A stretch of DNA of 6,382 nucleotides, taken from the NCBI GenBank assembly GCA_009776995.1, contig WRMR01000295.1:1-6382 (forward strand). Reading direction: 5' to 3'. Each line of letters opens with the position of its first letter. The stretch's first letter is position 1. Both the position numbers and the translations under genes were made by a program. The notes under the pieces are model-generated. The model saw only the letters and a program-made list of their open reading frames with translations, made no database searches and was not told the DNA's origin. This DNA is from Planctomycetaceae bacterium (GTDB lineage: Bacteria; Planctomycetota; Planctomycetia; Pirellulales; Thermoguttaceae). Shown here piece by piece: positions 1 to 6,114 of this stretch.

Positions 1-224
1 AGCAGGTCTTCCTCTTCGCCAACCAAACCGAAGGGGCTGAACGGACCGGAAGTCTTCTTTTGAGTCATGGTCACATAGTAGTTATCGATGACGTCCTTCT
101 TGAATTTCCAGTTGGAACCGTCACGGAAACCTTGAATTTCCCCCTGCTCGCGAAGGCGGTTGACTTCCGCAGGTGTCAGTTTCAGGATTTCGGCTGCTTT
201 CTCAAGATCGTAATAATCGGACAT
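1..224 (-). CDS. Excisionase-type helix-turn-helix protein, N-terminal 74 residues (3' end outside window)
   Basis: The ATG at 224-222 opens a frame that stays open to the window edge. The visible protein begins MSDYYDLEKAAEILKLTPAE. Residues about 5-48 form a MerR/excisionase-like HTH (HTH_17 type): a first helix (DLEKAAEIL), a second helix (TPAEVNRLREQGEI), then the wing-like GFRDGSNWKFKKDVIDNY. After residue 52 the chain turns polar and acidic (VGEEEDL), like a linker. A Shine-Dalgarno sequence GAGG lies 8 bases before the ATG and fixes the start. In planctomycetes such N-terminal HTH modules often head longer proteins with disordered linkers and sometimes membrane segments; whether that holds here cannot be seen. 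The role is probably DNA binding, target unknown. It lies 128 bases downstream of the 184-residue protein gene, with an inverted repeat between them. The domain call is fairly sure; the function is open. Confidence 0.82.
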   Translation of the reverse strand, partial: MSDYYDLEKAAEILKLTPAEVNRLREQGEIQGFRDGSNWKFKKDVIDNYYVTMTQKKTSGPFSPFGLVGEEEDL

Positions 225-321
225 AACAACTTCCTCTTGGAATGGAAAAGAAACTCAGACTCGTAGGGTGATCATCCAACCCGATTTGTAGGGCAATCAA
301 CGATAAGGGGCATATCATTCT

Positions 322-350
322 TTGACTTGCATCAACAACGGTCAAGTCAA
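322..350. repeat. 8-bp perfect inverted repeat in the 128-base gap between two genes
   Basis: TTGACTTG (322-329) and CAAGTCAA (343-350) are exact reverse complements separated by 13 bases. Read on the minus strand, the hairpin starts 2 bases after the stop codon at 353-355, where a transcription terminator would be expected, but no T-run follows on that strand. On the plus strand a T-rich run (TTTTATTGTTTTTT) does follow, yet no plus-strand gene is seen to end here. It could be a factor-assisted terminator, a 3'-end stabilising hairpin, or an operator for the HTH gene downstream. I see no confident promoter for that gene in 225-352. Confidence 0.5.
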
Positions 351-352
351 TT

Positions 353-907
353 TTATTGTTTTTTCTGTTCTGTTGCCGCCTGTTCAACGATGGCACGCAT
401 TTCCGGGGGCAACGGTTTGAGGGCTTCGTATTGGTCAAATTTCAAATCACCGGAAATGTTCCGGACGGATTTCAATTCGCATTTGCCCGCATCAGGGCCG
501 TTCAAAAAAACTTGATATACGGCCAGCGACTGGTTCATCGGGTCAAGTACGGTCAGCGTTTGCACACTGTTGTCAACGACCACGGAAAACGCCAGCCATC
601 GTGAGGTGTCAACCTGAAACGGAATTTTCACTTCCTGCGAGGTCGTGTCGAACGTTGTTTGGACGTTATTTGGCAACATGGCATTGTTGTTGAGCAACGG
701 CGTTTCCAACTGTTGCGCGGCCATTGGTTGCATACCGATTTGCGGCGTCACGTCATAAGGCGGCACCGTTCCCGGCGGATGGTATGGCTGCTGCGGCCCT
801 TGTGCAAAACCAATTCCCAACAATGATGCGGCAAGTGCCAGCGTCATTACCCAAAAACCTGAACACAGGAATATTAACAACACAGCTCGCAATGTCTCTT
901 TTTTCAT
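353..907 (-). CDS. Membrane-anchored or secreted planctomycete protein of unknown function, 184 aa
   Basis: I place the start at the ATG at 907-905, giving MKKETLRAVLLIFLCSGFWV at the N-terminus. GAAGG lies 8 bases upstream. A more upstream in-frame ATG at 976-974 falls on the predicted transcription start of the promoter at 982-1010 and has no ribosome site, so it is rejected. Residues 7-35 are a hydrophobic segment, either a signal anchor or a signal peptide cut near Ala35 (GFA|Q). Residues 36-85 are rich in Pro, Gln and Asn and look unstructured. Residues 90-175 look like a small beta-rich domain (VKIPFQVDTSRWLAFSVVV, then LTVLDPMNQSLAVYQVF) ending in a motif with K-S-V-R-N-I and L-P-P-E-M-R. 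This tail resembles a recurrent planctomycete hypothetical family as I remember it; I know of no assigned function. It has its own promoter, so it is probably separate from the operon upstream. Confidence 0.85.
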   Translation of the reverse strand: MKKETLRAVLLIFLCSGFWVMTLALAASLLGIGFAQGPQQPYHPPGTVPPYDVTPQIGMQPMAAQQLETPLLNNNAMLPNNVQTTFDTTSQEVKIPFQVDTSRWLAFSVVVDNSVQTLTVLDPMNQSLAVYQVFLNGPDAGKCELKSVRNISGDLKFDQYEALKPLPPEMRAIVEQAATEQKKQ

Positions 908-981
908 ACAAATTTCCTTCTTTGAAAAGTGTTCAAGTGAGTCTTTCACAAAGGGAATTTCGCTGAAACGAGACACTTCTT

Positions 982-1010
982 ATTGTATTAAGGCGAAAAT
1001 CCCATTGCAA
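982..1010 (-). promoter_or_regulatory. Sigma70-type promoter for the 184-aa protein gene
   Basis: Read on the minus strand: -35 TTGCAA (1010-1005, 4 of 6 to consensus), a 17-base spacer, and -10 TACAAT (987-982, 5 of 6). A T-rich tract lies just upstream of the -35 box. The expected transcription start is near 975, leaving a leader of about 68 bases before the ATG at 907. The -35 box lies about 35 bases after the stop of the chorismatase-like gene. The promoter also decides the start of the gene below it. Confidence 0.65.
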
Positions 1011-1045
1011 GAAAAAACCAAACAAAATTTCCTATCTTTCGCCAA

Positions 1046-2296
1046 TTATTGAATTTTCGGCACAATAATACCTTCGATTTCGACCAGCAATTCCGGACGA
1101 CAAACATCAGCAAAAGTATAAACAATCGGTGTTCCTTGCATGCGCTCCTCACAAACCTGCCGAACAGCCGGAAAATCGCTCTTGTTTTTGACATAAACTC
1201 TTGCGACGGCAAGCTGTTCGAGCGTCGCACCGAAACCGTTGACGCCATGTTTTGCAAGGTTACCCGGCGTGACAAGTGCGGCGATATTATCAAGCGTTTG
1301 GTGCGTCTGACGTTTGGGATCACCCTCAAAACGGCTTTCCGAATCGGTAATACTTGCTGTGCCGGAAATATAGACCTTGGCGTCACTTCCGGCGACAAAG
1401 GCCATTGCCCGCGAAAATTTCGGGCTTTTCGGGCTATAGACTTCCGCATAATCAAAGGCCGACGTTTGCATTGGGTTTTCGAGCGGCACAATGATCAAAT
1501 CATCTCGTTGCGACTTGACCGCCTGGCAACTGATCACCAAATCGTAATCGTCGGCACCAATGCCTGTGCTTGACGGAAACGCAACACCACGATAATCTTG
1601 CGGCAAAAACTTCGTGATAAATTGTTGACCGTGATACACATCGGATCGGGCGCGGTTGAGTTCCTTGTAACGCTGGGTATCACCTTCGGCATCAACAATA
1701 GCTCCCTGGTAAAGCCAGGTGCGATAGAGGTCGGAAATGGCGTAACCTTCCTGTTGTAAAAGGTTTTGCATTTTTTGAATCGCGTTCAGCGAACGGCCGT
1801 AAGAAAGCAGTGGCGAATCGTCCGAACGAATGTCGCCACAAAACAGGATTGACATTTCGTCGGCAAATACCTGTACGCAGTTCTCGTTGTGTCGCTTGAT
1901 CACAAAATTGGAGTCGGCACCGCCAATTGCGAAAAGTTCAACCACAAAATTGTTGCCACAACAGGAAGTTTGCGGAATATACGTTGTCGCGGGAAAATTT
2001 TCACCGAAAAATTCGCAAAATTTTTGCCGCAGAAACTGTTTTTGGCCAATATCGTTCAAAAACACGGACATGGCAACTGCCGAATCCCGCATTTTTTGCT
2101 GCGACAGCACCTCGGCAATTGTTTCACGGATTTCGGCAAAGTGCGATTCGAGGTCGCCACCCGCCGACGATTCCGCAACCAGATACAGTTGCCGCAAGTT
2201 TTTTTGCCGGATCAGGGAATACGCCCCGTCACGTCCCTGACAGCAAATGGAATGTCGTTCCAACTTTGGATCGAAATTAGTGCAAGAATCTGTCAT
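1046..2296 (-). CDS. FkbO/Hyg5-family chorismatase-like enzyme with three Rid-like modules, 416 aa
   Basis: Family members convert chorismate to a dihydroxycyclohexadiene carboxylate (FkbO type) or to 3-/4-hydroxybenzoate (Hyg5, XanB2 types) in the cytoplasm. Family hallmarks visible here: YRTWLYQGAI (191-200), RYKELNRARSDVY (209-221), PLENPMQTSAFDY (271-283), SPKFSRA (291-297), VYISGTASI (308-316), HQTLDNI (332-338) and CRPELLVEIEG (399-409). Three consecutive stretches (about 30-126, 140-260 and 306-412) each follow the RidA/YjgF order. The residue matching the RidA catalytic arginine is Thr104 in the first and Val392 in the third, so enamine deaminase activity is unlikely. Gly312, Cys399 and Glu406 match in spacing the residues I recall as Gly240, Cys327 and Glu334 of Hyg5, favouring a hydroxybenzoate product (inference). 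Known members are near 330-345 residues; the excess here lies N-terminal. The ATG at 2296 has GGGAG 4 bases upstream. It is the last gene of the probable operon, 27 bases after the LRR gene. No biosynthetic partner is visible. Rid-family annotation is the main alternative. Confidence 0.82.
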   Translation of the reverse strand: MTDSCTNFDPKLERHSICCQGRDGAYSLIRQKNLRQLYLVAESSAGGDLESHFAEIRETIAEVLSQQKMRDSAVAMSVFLNDIGQKQFLRQKFCEFFGENFPATTYIPQTSCCGNNFVVELFAIGGADSNFVIKRHNENCVQVFADEMSILFCGDIRSDDSPLLSYGRSLNAIQKMQNLLQQEGYAISDLYRTWLYQGAIVDAEGDTQRYKELNRARSDVYHGQQFITKFLPQDYRGVAFPSSTGIGADDYDLVISCQAVKSQRDDLIIVPLENPMQTSAFDYAEVYSPKSPKFSRAMAFVAGSDAKVYISGTASITDSESRFEGDPKRQTHQTLDNIAALVTPGNLAKHGVNGFGATLEQLAVARVYVKNKSDFPAVRQVCEERMQGTPIVYTFADVCRPELLVEIEGIIVPKIQ

Positions 2297-2323
2297 ATCA
2301 CTCCCAAAAACACGAATACCTCA

Positions 2324-3457
2324 TCATTGCCAAAACTGATATTGTATCGCATCATCAACCTGCTCGTCAACAACCTTGTCAACGATCACGGTGCGATCCT
2401 GCGGCAATGCGGCAACGAGCGATTCGGCACCCTGTCGGGTTATTTTCGTTCGCGTGACATGCAGTTCCTTGACATGCGGCATGGTTTTGAGCGTGTCAAT
2501 GCAGTCGTCGGAAATGTCAGTCGAACCGAGATGCAGGAACGTCAGCTTTTTCAGCGTCGCGAGCTTCGGGACACTCTCGTCGTTGATGCGGCAGGCATCC
2601 AGGTTGAGCCAGTTCAGGTTGACAAGCGGCAATAGAGAATCGACACCTGCATCGGTCACTTTGGTCATATAAAGGTTGAGGCGTTCGAGCTGCGTCATCT
2701 CACTCAACGCAACAAGTGCGGCATCCCCGACATTCGTGTTGCTCAGGTCGATATTGATCAGTGCCTTGAGAGAAGTGAGCGACTTGATACCTTCGCTGGC
2801 AATGGTGGTGTTGCTTAACCGGATGTTTCGCAGATTCGAGAGCGAAATCAGGTGCGACAAGCCTTCGTCGGTGATGTTGGTATATGCCAAAAACAGGCCG
2901 ACCAACTTTTTCACTTTGGCGATTTCGATGAGGTCGTCATTGCCGATGTCCGAGTGGTCAAACGCAAGGGACGACAGGGCGGGAAATTGTGTGCCAAGCA
3001 CCTTGAGACCGTCACCGGAGAGTTTGCCCGACATTTTCAACTGTGAGAGTGCCTTCATGTTTTGTAGTTGCGGCAACACGCCGCTCGTCACGGCGGTACC
3101 GCACACATCGAGCGATTTGAGCGTCGCCATGCCCGAAAGTTGGGCAATGGTTACGTCGGTCACTTTGTCATTCGGCTCATTGTGCGATGCAATAGTAATC
3201 GACTCAAGCGTTTTGAATTGTCCCAGGCCGTTCAGTGCGGCGTCATCAATTTCGATTCCAACCAGGTTGATCGCCTTGAGGTTGCCGTTGGCGTGGTACT
3301 CGAGTTTTGCCTCAAGGTCATTGAGCCGTTCAAGGCAGGTTTCCGGCGTTTGGCCGACGGTCACGTCACCACCCGCATTGTCATTGCGCTGACATCCGGG
3401 CAATAATAAAATCGCGGTCAACGCGAAAACAAATAAAAGAATGGGGATTCGTTGCAT
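2324..3457 (-). CDS. Leucine-rich-repeat lipoprotein, 377 aa
   Basis: The N-terminus MQRIPILLFVFALTAILLLP followed by Gly-Cys is a lipoprotein signal peptide with lipobox L19-P-G-C22, so the mature protein should be lipid-anchored outside the inner membrane. From about residue 53 almost the whole chain is LRR. Residues 185-353 hold seven consecutive repeats at a strict 24-residue period (starts 185, 209, 233, 257, 281, 305, 329), with the pattern LxxLxLxxTxITDxGLxxLxxLxx; the earlier repeats (60-184) are less regular. This is the bacterial, cysteine-containing-like LRR style common in planctomycetes, generally a protein-binding scaffold. No catalytic domain is seen. The C-terminal 25 residues are acidic and leave the repeat pattern. 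The ATG at 3457 has AAGG 8 bases upstream, a weak ribosome site. It lies 61 bases after the DUF1559-like lipoprotein gene and 27 before the chorismatase-like gene, so co-transcription is likely. The binding partner is unknown. Confidence 0.92.
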   Translation of the reverse strand: MQRIPILLFVFALTAILLLPGCQRNDNAGGDVTVGQTPETCLERLNDLEAKLEYHANGNLKAINLVGIEIDDAALNGLGQFKTLESITIASHNEPNDKVTDVTIAQLSGMATLKSLDVCGTAVTSGVLPQLQNMKALSQLKMSGKLSGDGLKVLGTQFPALSSLAFDHSDIGNDDLIEIAKVKKLVGLFLAYTNITDEGLSHLISLSNLRNIRLSNTTIASEGIKSLTSLKALINIDLSNTNVGDAALVALSEMTQLERLNLYMTKVTDAGVDSLLPLVNLNWLNLDACRINDESVPKLATLKKLTFLHLGSTDISDDCIDTLKTMPHVKELHVTRTKITRQGAESLVAALPQDRTVIVDKVVDEQVDDAIQYQFWQ

Positions 3458-3518
3458 GATGTTGGCCTTGTGTACGAGTGTCGACGTTCTGGACGCCGGG
3501 CTTAACGGATACGATCAT

Positions 3519-5624
3519 CTACGGCTGTCCCATCGGCGGCATTTGCATTTGTGGATTGTTCATCGGCGGGATATCCATCGGTGGAACATTGGGAGGTTGG
3601 GGCATGACTCCCTGTGGATTTTGTTGCTGAATTTCCATTTGCTGGTATTGCTGCCAACGTTGCATCGCTTCAAGTTCCCTGGCGGCTTCCGGTGAGATAT
3701 TGCCCGAAACCCAATAGGGAAGCTGACCTGCAACAACAGCGTTGTCGCCGGCAAGCAGTCGAACATCCCCTGAGCAGAACATGGCGGCAAACACCGTCCT
3801 GACGATTTGCCCGAAAATTTCGGGTTGATATTGCACGTATTCCGGTCGCGTCCACTCCACAGCCTGTTCCGGGGTAACAGCAAGCATATAAAGTGTTCCG
3901 GGCGGCAGTTTCAGGTCGGATGCCGTAAAACCATTCGGAAACTGCGACAGGAACGAACCTTCCCCGCCAATCATGCGGAAGATGGTTTTGCCCGTCGGAG
4001 TCTGGCCGGAGGGATCGGCATAAACTTTCGGCATTTTGTCAACCAATGTACGATTGTGTTCGCTGTCCCATGGCTCGTTAAGATGAAACTGGTCATACAA
4101 ATCCTGTTCTCCGAGATACGGCAAAAGGGCAACCCGCCAACTCAGCAAGGGTGTTTCGTTTTCCCCGAAAATGGCGTAATGGGGAAAACGCGAATCATGA
4201 GTTTGCAGGTAATCCCCGATTCCAAATGAAATCATGCCAAGAGCCTCGCGGTCAAGATTGGCTTGTTTTTCCAAACCTGCCTGGGTGTAAACCGGTGCGA
4301 GAATCCCGGCAAAGTTCTGATCGAAACCGGCGGCTTTCTTCAATATCAGTTGCAACTTGTTTTCCGAAGAAGCGACTTTCAATTCTTCCAGTGCAGAAAT
4401 GATAAAGGAATAGGTTTTCATTCCCGCTTCAAAAGCCTGGACTTGTTCCGGTGGAATGGTCGCCGATCGATTTTTCTCGACGAAAAGACTCAGACTGGTG
4501 AGGGAATCGGAGATTGGCGTTTCCATCGCTTTTTTCAGTGTTTCGGCATCGGACGACGACTGCAAATCCATGTCCACTTGCACGAGATTACCCGTATCCG
4601 GAACTTGCAGGTCGATTCGTATCGACATGTTCTTCACGGCATTGACAAACGCCAGGATTCCTTCCTCTTCCTGCATCATGTCAGATTGTTGGCTTTGCAT
4701 CTGCAGGATCACCCCGCGCCCCATCATGTAAGGTGCCACCATGTCGGTAAAACCGAAAGGTACGCCTTCCGTCGAATAGAGGGCGATCAAATCCCCATTT
4801 TGCATGTCGGTTCGCAGGACACGCGCGGGAATCGTGCCTTGTGCCGGTTCGTTGTCAAACACCCTGGTGACTTCGGAAACGTTGCCCGAGGCAAACACGA
4901 TCGTTGTGGGATCGGCAAACACAAGGCGTTCCATGACGGGAAATTCTTCCGTCGGCGGAACCATGTCATAAGCCTTCATGTTGTTGACAGTCACGGGCGT
5001 CAGCGATTCGACGGCGACTCGACCTTCAATATTGAACAGCGACAACAGCAGGAGATCGTCCACCGGCGTATTGAGTTCCAGAACGCAAACACTGGCCGGC
5101 CAATTCACAGGTGGAATCGGCCTGGGTTGCCCGGTGGCGGGATCAAGTTCGGGCTTCTGTTTCATGGGGTTCGTGCAAAACGTCACCCGCTTGATATTGG
5201 AAAACGGAATCTGGCCGTTGATCGGAAAATAGCGGTTGAAGCCGATATAGAACTGGGCGACAATCATTTCCGCAATGTCGGCATGATCGCGAAAATAGGA
5301 CGCCTGAATTGCCCTGGCGGGGTGAAGCACAACAAAACCGGAAGGGTTGTCCGGCATGAAACGCAACAGCTCGCGGTTTTCCTCACGAATCGGGCCCAAT
5401 GCGTTCAATTCCGATTCGGTGGGTGCCGGAGGCGTTTTGGCGTCAAATGGATCAGACGGGGCTTGCTGCAAACCTTGCGCCGGCGTTTCCGGCAAACTGG
5501 TTTCGGAGCCGGTTCGTTTTGCCCCCTCCGATGTATCGTCAGTGTCTTTCTTCGGGCATCCCATGAGTATCATGCATAAACAAGGCAAGATAACAAACGC
5601 AAACCAATGCTTATTTCGCGGCAT
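3519..5624 (-). CDS. Large lipoprotein with a DUF1559-like C-terminal half, 701 aa
   Basis: The start at 5624 gives MPRNKHWFAFVILPCLCMIL then M-G-C: a lipoprotein signal with lipobox L20-M-G-C23. AAAGGA lies 8 bases before this ATG. In-frame ATGs at 5633, 5657 and 5660 have weaker sites, and the one at 5771 lies upstream of the promoter. Residues 24-75 are a polar linker. Residues 85-430 are a region of planctomycete type opening with RFMPDNPSGFVVLHPAR; I cannot assign it a function. Residues 455-625 resemble the C-terminal part of DUF1559 (SBP_bac_10) proteins: SWRVALLPYLGEQDLYDQF (495-513), NEPWDSEHNRTL (516-527), a GGEGSF segment (553-558), AVEWTRPE (588-595) and the degenerate end motif MFCSGDVRLL (615-624), where relatives usually read like F-x-D-G-S-V-R. 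The prepilin-type N-terminus usual for DUF1559 proteins is absent, replaced by the lipobox. The tail (655-701) is rich in Gln, Pro and Met with repeated PPM units. It is the first gene of the probable operon. It is envelope-located by inference; its function is unknown. Confidence 0.9.
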   Translation of the reverse strand: MPRNKHWFAFVILPCLCMILMGCPKKDTDDTSEGAKRTGSETSLPETPAQGLQQAPSDPFDAKTPPAPTESELNALGPIREENRELLRFMPDNPSGFVVLHPARAIQASYFRDHADIAEMIVAQFYIGFNRYFPINGQIPFSNIKRVTFCTNPMKQKPELDPATGQPRPIPPVNWPASVCVLELNTPVDDLLLLSLFNIEGRVAVESLTPVTVNNMKAYDMVPPTEEFPVMERLVFADPTTIVFASGNVSEVTRVFDNEPAQGTIPARVLRTDMQNGDLIALYSTEGVPFGFTDMVAPYMMGRGVILQMQSQQSDMMQEEEGILAFVNAVKNMSIRIDLQVPDTGNLVQVDMDLQSSSDAETLKKAMETPISDSLTSLSLFVEKNRSATIPPEQVQAFEAGMKTYSFIISALEELKVASSENKLQLILKKAAGFDQNFAGILAPVYTQAGLEKQANLDREALGMISFGIGDYLQTHDSRFPHYAIFGENETPLLSWRVALLPYLGEQDLYDQFHLNEPWDSEHNRTLVDKMPKVYADPSGQTPTGKTIFRMIGGEGSFLSQFPNGFTASDLKLPPGTLYMLAVTPEQAVEWTRPEYVQYQPEIFGQIVRTVFAAMFCSGDVRLLAGDNAVVAGQLPYWVSGNISPEAARELEAMQRWQQYQQMEIQQQNPQGVMPQPPNVPPMDIPPMNNPQMQMPPMGQP

Positions 5625-5638
5625 TTCCAGCATCCTTT

Positions 5639-5651
5639 CCCGAGTCGGGGG
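5639..5651 (-). promoter_or_regulatory. Small GC-rich inverted repeat just before the lipoprotein ribosome site
   Basis: On the minus strand the leader of the 701-aa lipoprotein gene contains CCCGACTCGGG, able to pair as CCCG/CGGG around a 3-base loop, directly followed by AAAGGA, the ribosome site. Such a stem next to the site could tune translation. It is short and may be chance; no ligand-binding RNA is recognisable around it. Confidence 0.25.
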
Positions 5652-5715
5652 TGACATCATTTTGATTTCATTTATTGAGGTGATGGTTGTTGAAAAACAA
5701 ATCCCATGGGAGCAA

Positions 5716-5744
5716 AGTATAGGCCAAATCGCCAACTGTGGCAA
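5716..5744 (-). promoter_or_regulatory. Sigma70-type promoter of the three-gene operon
   Basis: Read on the minus strand: -35 TTGCCA (5744-5739, 5 of 6 to consensus), a 17-base spacer, and -10 TATACT (5721-5716, 5 of 6). The expected transcription start is near 5709, giving a leader of about 85 bases before the ATG at 5624. The perfect 8-bp palindrome CCCATGGG lies at 5703-5710, around the expected start. This is the best promoter match I found in the window and places the 701-aa lipoprotein first in its operon. Confidence 0.7.
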
Positions 5745-5965
5745 TACCAGTACGTTTTTTTGCGGTAGCATGATTCAACAGCAACAGGAAACGTCGGTGT
5801 CCGGTTTTCTCCAAGAAAAAATCATTAGACTTATTCGGAAACTCAAAGAAACCCTGCTCAAACTACCCATGTTGTCGCTTTTTGGGAAAATAGGCAATTT
5901 CATTTCGGGGTTTTCGAACAAGTCTATTGATTCTACTGGATTTATGTGTTTAGGTTTGAAAATCA

Positions 5966-6019
5966 AAAACACGCACATGCTTTACGCGAAAAATAGAAAA
6001 ACTGCGCAAAACACGCACA
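5966..6019. repeat. Two copies of a 12-bp direct repeat, 42 bases apart
   Basis: AAAACACGCACA occurs exactly at 5966-5977 and at 6008-6019. The start-to-start distance of 42 bases is close to four helical turns, so two bound proteins would face the same side of the DNA. The copies lie about 220-300 bases upstream of the operon promoter. They could be operator sites or a chance repeat in A-rich DNA; no known binding motif is recognised. Confidence 0.4.
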
Positions 6020-6026
6020 AAAAATA

Positions 6027-6069
6027 TGATTGACTAATTCACGTAATTTTTGTATTTGTTTGTCAATCA
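6027..6069. repeat. 8-bp perfect inverted repeat with 27-base spacer
   Basis: TGATTGAC (6027-6034) and GTCAATCA (6062-6069) are exact reverse complements around an AT-rich 27-base centre. The left arm includes TTGACT, close to a -35 box, but 17 bases on the sequence is only TATTTG, a poor -10. It may be an operator or recombination-site-like element, or the remnant of one. No gene is seen to depend on it. Confidence 0.35.
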
Positions 6070-6078
6070 AGTTTTTAC

Positions 6079-6114
6079 TACACCTAATAACGGTGTAAAC
6101 ACATAATCCGTTAT
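6079..6114. repeat. Two overlapping, mutually exclusive short stems
   Basis: TACACC (6079-6084) pairs with GGTGTA (6092-6097) around a 7-base loop. ATAACGG (6087-6093) pairs with CCGTTAT (6108-6114) around a 14-base loop. The two stems share the GG at 6092-6093, so both cannot form at once. A perfect TATAAT at 6112-6117 overlaps the second stem, but no matching -35 box stands 17 bases before it. It could be a regulatory switch or chance. Confidence 0.3.

Noticed and set aside
225..321. Promoter for the HTH gene
   Set aside because: The best pair found on the minus strand (TTGATT, 18 bases, GATGAT) is only a weak match at both boxes, so it is not reported as a feature.
1889..2635. 248-codon plus-strand frame across the chorismatase/LRR junction
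   Set aside because: It is antisense to two well-supported genes, with no ribosome site and no family resemblance.
3458..3518. Terminator or internal promoter between the two lipoprotein genes
   Set aside because: The 61-base gap has no stable hairpin followed by T residues and no acceptable -35/-10 pair, so I treat the genes as co-transcribed.
4263..5579. 438-codon plus-strand open frame opposite the large lipoprotein
   Set aside because: It is fully antisense to a well-supported gene. Its translation is rich in Arg, His and Phe in the way typical of a shadow frame and it has no recognisable domain.
5625..5771. N-terminal extension of the large lipoprotein to 5771
   Set aside because: The extension crosses the -35/-10 promoter and would push the lipoprotein signal about 50 residues into the protein. 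AAAGGA is correctly spaced for the start at 5624.
5805..5819. TTTTCT/AGAAAA stem with 3-base loop
   Set aside because: It is short, AT-only in most pairs and lies in A/T-rich DNA; this is expected by chance and is not next to the end of a gene.
5775..5978. 67-codon minus-strand frame in the AT-rich region
   Set aside because: There is no ribosome site before its ATG, the composition is unlike the neighbouring genes and no protein family is recognisable. It lies upstream of the operon promoter and is most likely chance.
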